A stretch of 64,000 bases of DNA from Bradyrhizobium sp. URHD0069. GTDB lineage: Bacteria > Pseudomonadota > Alphaproteobacteria > Rhizobiales > Xanthobacteraceae. Positions 63,601-64,000 of this stretch are shown here, in pieces. A program made the position numbers and the translations under genes. The notes beneath the pieces are model-generated. The model made no database searches, was not told where the DNA came from, and saw only the letters and a list, made by a program, of their open reading frames with translations. Numbering within the stretch: position 1 is the first letter of the stretch; each line of letters begins with the position of its first letter. The stretch spans positions 124,001 to 188,000 of the forward strand of contig NZ_KL370775.1 in NCBI RefSeq assembly GCF_000701345.1. The letters are read 5' to 3'.

Positions 63601-64000
63601 GGTCGGTTGGTGGCCGCCGTTTCCCTCATCGCTCAGGATGGTCGTCAGGTTGTGAATCGCCGTCGCCGCCAATTTGGGCGTTCCGTCGGAATTGAACAGG
63701 CCGAAATTATTCTCGGGATGCGTGTCGCTGCTGCTCGAGTTCCGGTCCAGCAACTCGTACAGATAAGTGGTGCCGACTCCAGCCTTGTAGGCGTCGACCA
63801 AGGTGTTGAGGATCGATTTCGCCTGAACATTTTGATTGACGCCGAGATACGGCGTGTCTGACTGCGTCGTATAGCCGGTCTCCGTGATGACGAAGGGCTT
63901 GCCTGGGCCCGCGGAACTCACGGCGCTAAGAGATTCCGCGAGAGAACGTTCAGGGTTAGTGCCCGTGCTTACATAGGCGTGGGCATTGGCATAGTCGGAT
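60619..64000 (-). CDS. Large repeat-containing secreted glycosidase-like protein, C-terminal part
   Basis: The open frame continues to the right edge without a start, so the N-terminus is outside the window; over 1,120 residues are seen. The first part looks like the end of a clan-A glycoside hydrolase (SDYANAHAYVSTG, then FVITETGY with the likely catalytic Glu at 63880-63882). A beta-sandwich-like domain follows. The middle is made of YD/RHS-like repeats with an exact 498-base (166-aa) period. The C-terminus has one RTX-like nonapeptide (GGTGNDTFW) and ends DFIFV, which is typical of type I secretion substrates. It is probably an exported enzyme acting on the exopolysaccharide. Confidence 0.8.
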   Translation of the reverse strand, partial: SDYANAHAYVSTGTNPERSLAESLSAVSSAGPGKPFVITETGYTTQSDTPYLGVNQNVQAKSILNTLVDAYKAGVGTTYLYELLDRNSSSSDTHPENNFGLFNSDGTPKLAATAIHNLTTILSDEGNGGHQPTTPLNYSFHNLPASGNSMVLGKSNGAYDLVVWAEPKVWNDKTDTEITNPTQSVTVNLGSVHHSVNVYDPLSGTTAIATYTDVSTITIPISDHPVIIEIDAPATTTVPGTTFPPDVSGTAVDIVAQLSALNASTTLDTITLTDTHTLPVASQSTMSYIISHYGKALGAIQGGYSFSVTTSSPMWSKTVIYDATGQLLSTSNTVLSDGLPLSTTVIHTDGSKDITSYSGGAKISELHVGKDGTKTTDSFDGAGTLTSQVVHKSDGFYSTTLYTFGAKAKAYIRNADDSQDNYSYNITGRSYTTEHQHLDAAGKVVAVTRTHADGSLDYTKVVNSDGSSTVNIYNATGAKMVQTDYHANGSKDVFTYGITGQTYTTEHGSYDATGFLTTLVRTHSDGSLAFKLAQTKDGSKTTDWYDAKGTLTSEVVQKADGSSSTTLYSSGVKTNAYITNADHTQDNYAYNVTGQSYTTEHQHLDTTGKVVAVTRTHADGSLDYTQVINSDGSSTVKDYNATGVKTLQTDYHANGSKDVFTYNITGQTYTTEHGSYDATGFLTTLVRTHSDGSLAFKLAQTKDGTKSTDWYDANGTIASEVVQKADGFSSTTLYSSGVKTNAYITNADHTQDNYAYNVTGQSYTTQHQHLDTTGKVVAVTRTHADGSLDYTKVVNSDGSSSVDNYSATGVKMLETDYHANGSKDVFSYHITGQSYTTEHGSYDATGFLTTLVRTHSDGSLAFKLAQTNDGTKSTDWYDANGTITSEVVHKADGYSSTTLYTSGIKTKAFITNADDTQDNYSYNITGHSYTTQHQHLDTTGKVVAVTRTHADGSLDYTQVNNSDGSKVTNLYDSVGNKTQEIINNASGSSDVYKYVVAGSPGAVEHESYGTTGKLLAIDLFHSNGTHNVTAVSSGLTLSGGTGNDTFWSAGSTTVVNDGHDQIHNFVAGSAANHDTIEIAKSLVSDYSHLQITQSGSDTLVHVSATDSILLKNVSASSLNSHDFIFV
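61090..62930 (-). repeat. Tandem 498-bp coding repeats
   Basis: The landmark GACAACCTTGCCGG recurs at 61171, 61669, 62167 and 62665, exactly 498 bases apart. Each unit encodes 166 residues in two parts, of 72 and 94 residues, both starting RTHxDGSL. Three full units and one extra copy of the second part are present. Near-identity at DNA level points to recent duplication or gene conversion. Confidence 0.95.

Overview
The window looks like chromosomal DNA from an alphaproteobacterium close to Bradyrhizobium. The basis is GC-rich coding sequence, two kinds of dispersed intergenic palindromic repeat that I recognise from Bradyrhizobiaceae (8081-8167 and 13127-13226), many branched-chain-amino-acid-type ABC transporter genes, and several small conserved proteins that I associate with that group. 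All family names come from reading motifs; no database search was run.

Layout. (1) 1-3.9 kb: a redox block. A molybdenum hydroxylase pair (large subunit cut by the window edge) runs leftwards. A Tat-exported Rieske protein and a periplasmic PQQ-dependent alcohol dehydrogenase run rightwards as a pair. (2) 4.0-12.2 kb: a complete high-affinity potassium system on the minus strand, ordered 27-aa ORF, kdpF, kdpA, kdpB, kdpC, kdpD, kdpE. A REP-like element lies between kdpB and kdpC, and two of its genes are under 30 codons. (3) 12.2-15.9 kb: small hypothetical genes, a DapA-like protein without its catalytic Tyr and Lys, and the 3' remnant of a corA magnesium transporter gene. (4) 15.9-23.2 kb: a LysR regulator divergent from a five-gene ABC importer, followed by a CnbZ-like (putative deaminase) gene and an aspartate-dehydrogenase-like gene. 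This looks like an uptake-plus-catabolism operon for an unknown nitrogenous compound. (5) 23.1-29.7 kb: small genes, a frame-broken YodC/DUF2158-like gene, a CusF-like secreted protein, an Hsp70-like protein divergent from tex, and a small basic protein. (6) 29.9-34.7 kb: a second complete five-gene ABC importer. (7) 35.1-43.1 kb: mixed housekeeping and accessory genes: nicotinamidase-like hydrolase, DUF2231 membrane protein with a sorbosone-dehydrogenase-like lipoprotein, an SDR relic, an S1C protease, a metallophosphatase and small proteins.

(8) 43.5-64 kb: an exopolysaccharide locus. UDP-glucose dehydrogenase and UDP-glucose 4-epimerase supply sugar nucleotides, and a WbaP/ExoY-type phosphotransferase starts the lipid-linked repeat unit. 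A Wzx flippase and a Wzy-like polymerase move and polymerise it, and a Wzc/ExoP-type tyrosine autokinase controls chain length. Three separate acyltransferase-3 proteins and a methyltransferase-like protein probably decorate it. One GT2 glycosyltransferase lies on the opposite strand. At the right edge is the C-terminal part of a large, probably type-I-secreted glycosidase-like protein whose middle is built from exact 498-bp-period repeats.

Best candidates for something new: the Rieske/quinoprotein pair with a possible lanthanide signature; the LysR/ABC/CnbZ-like/aspartate-dehydrogenase cluster; the catalytically altered DapA-like protein; the 27-aa kdp-leading ORF; and the repeat-built secreted protein beside an acylation-rich exopolysaccharide locus. 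No tRNA, rRNA, CRISPR array or intact insertion sequence was seen.
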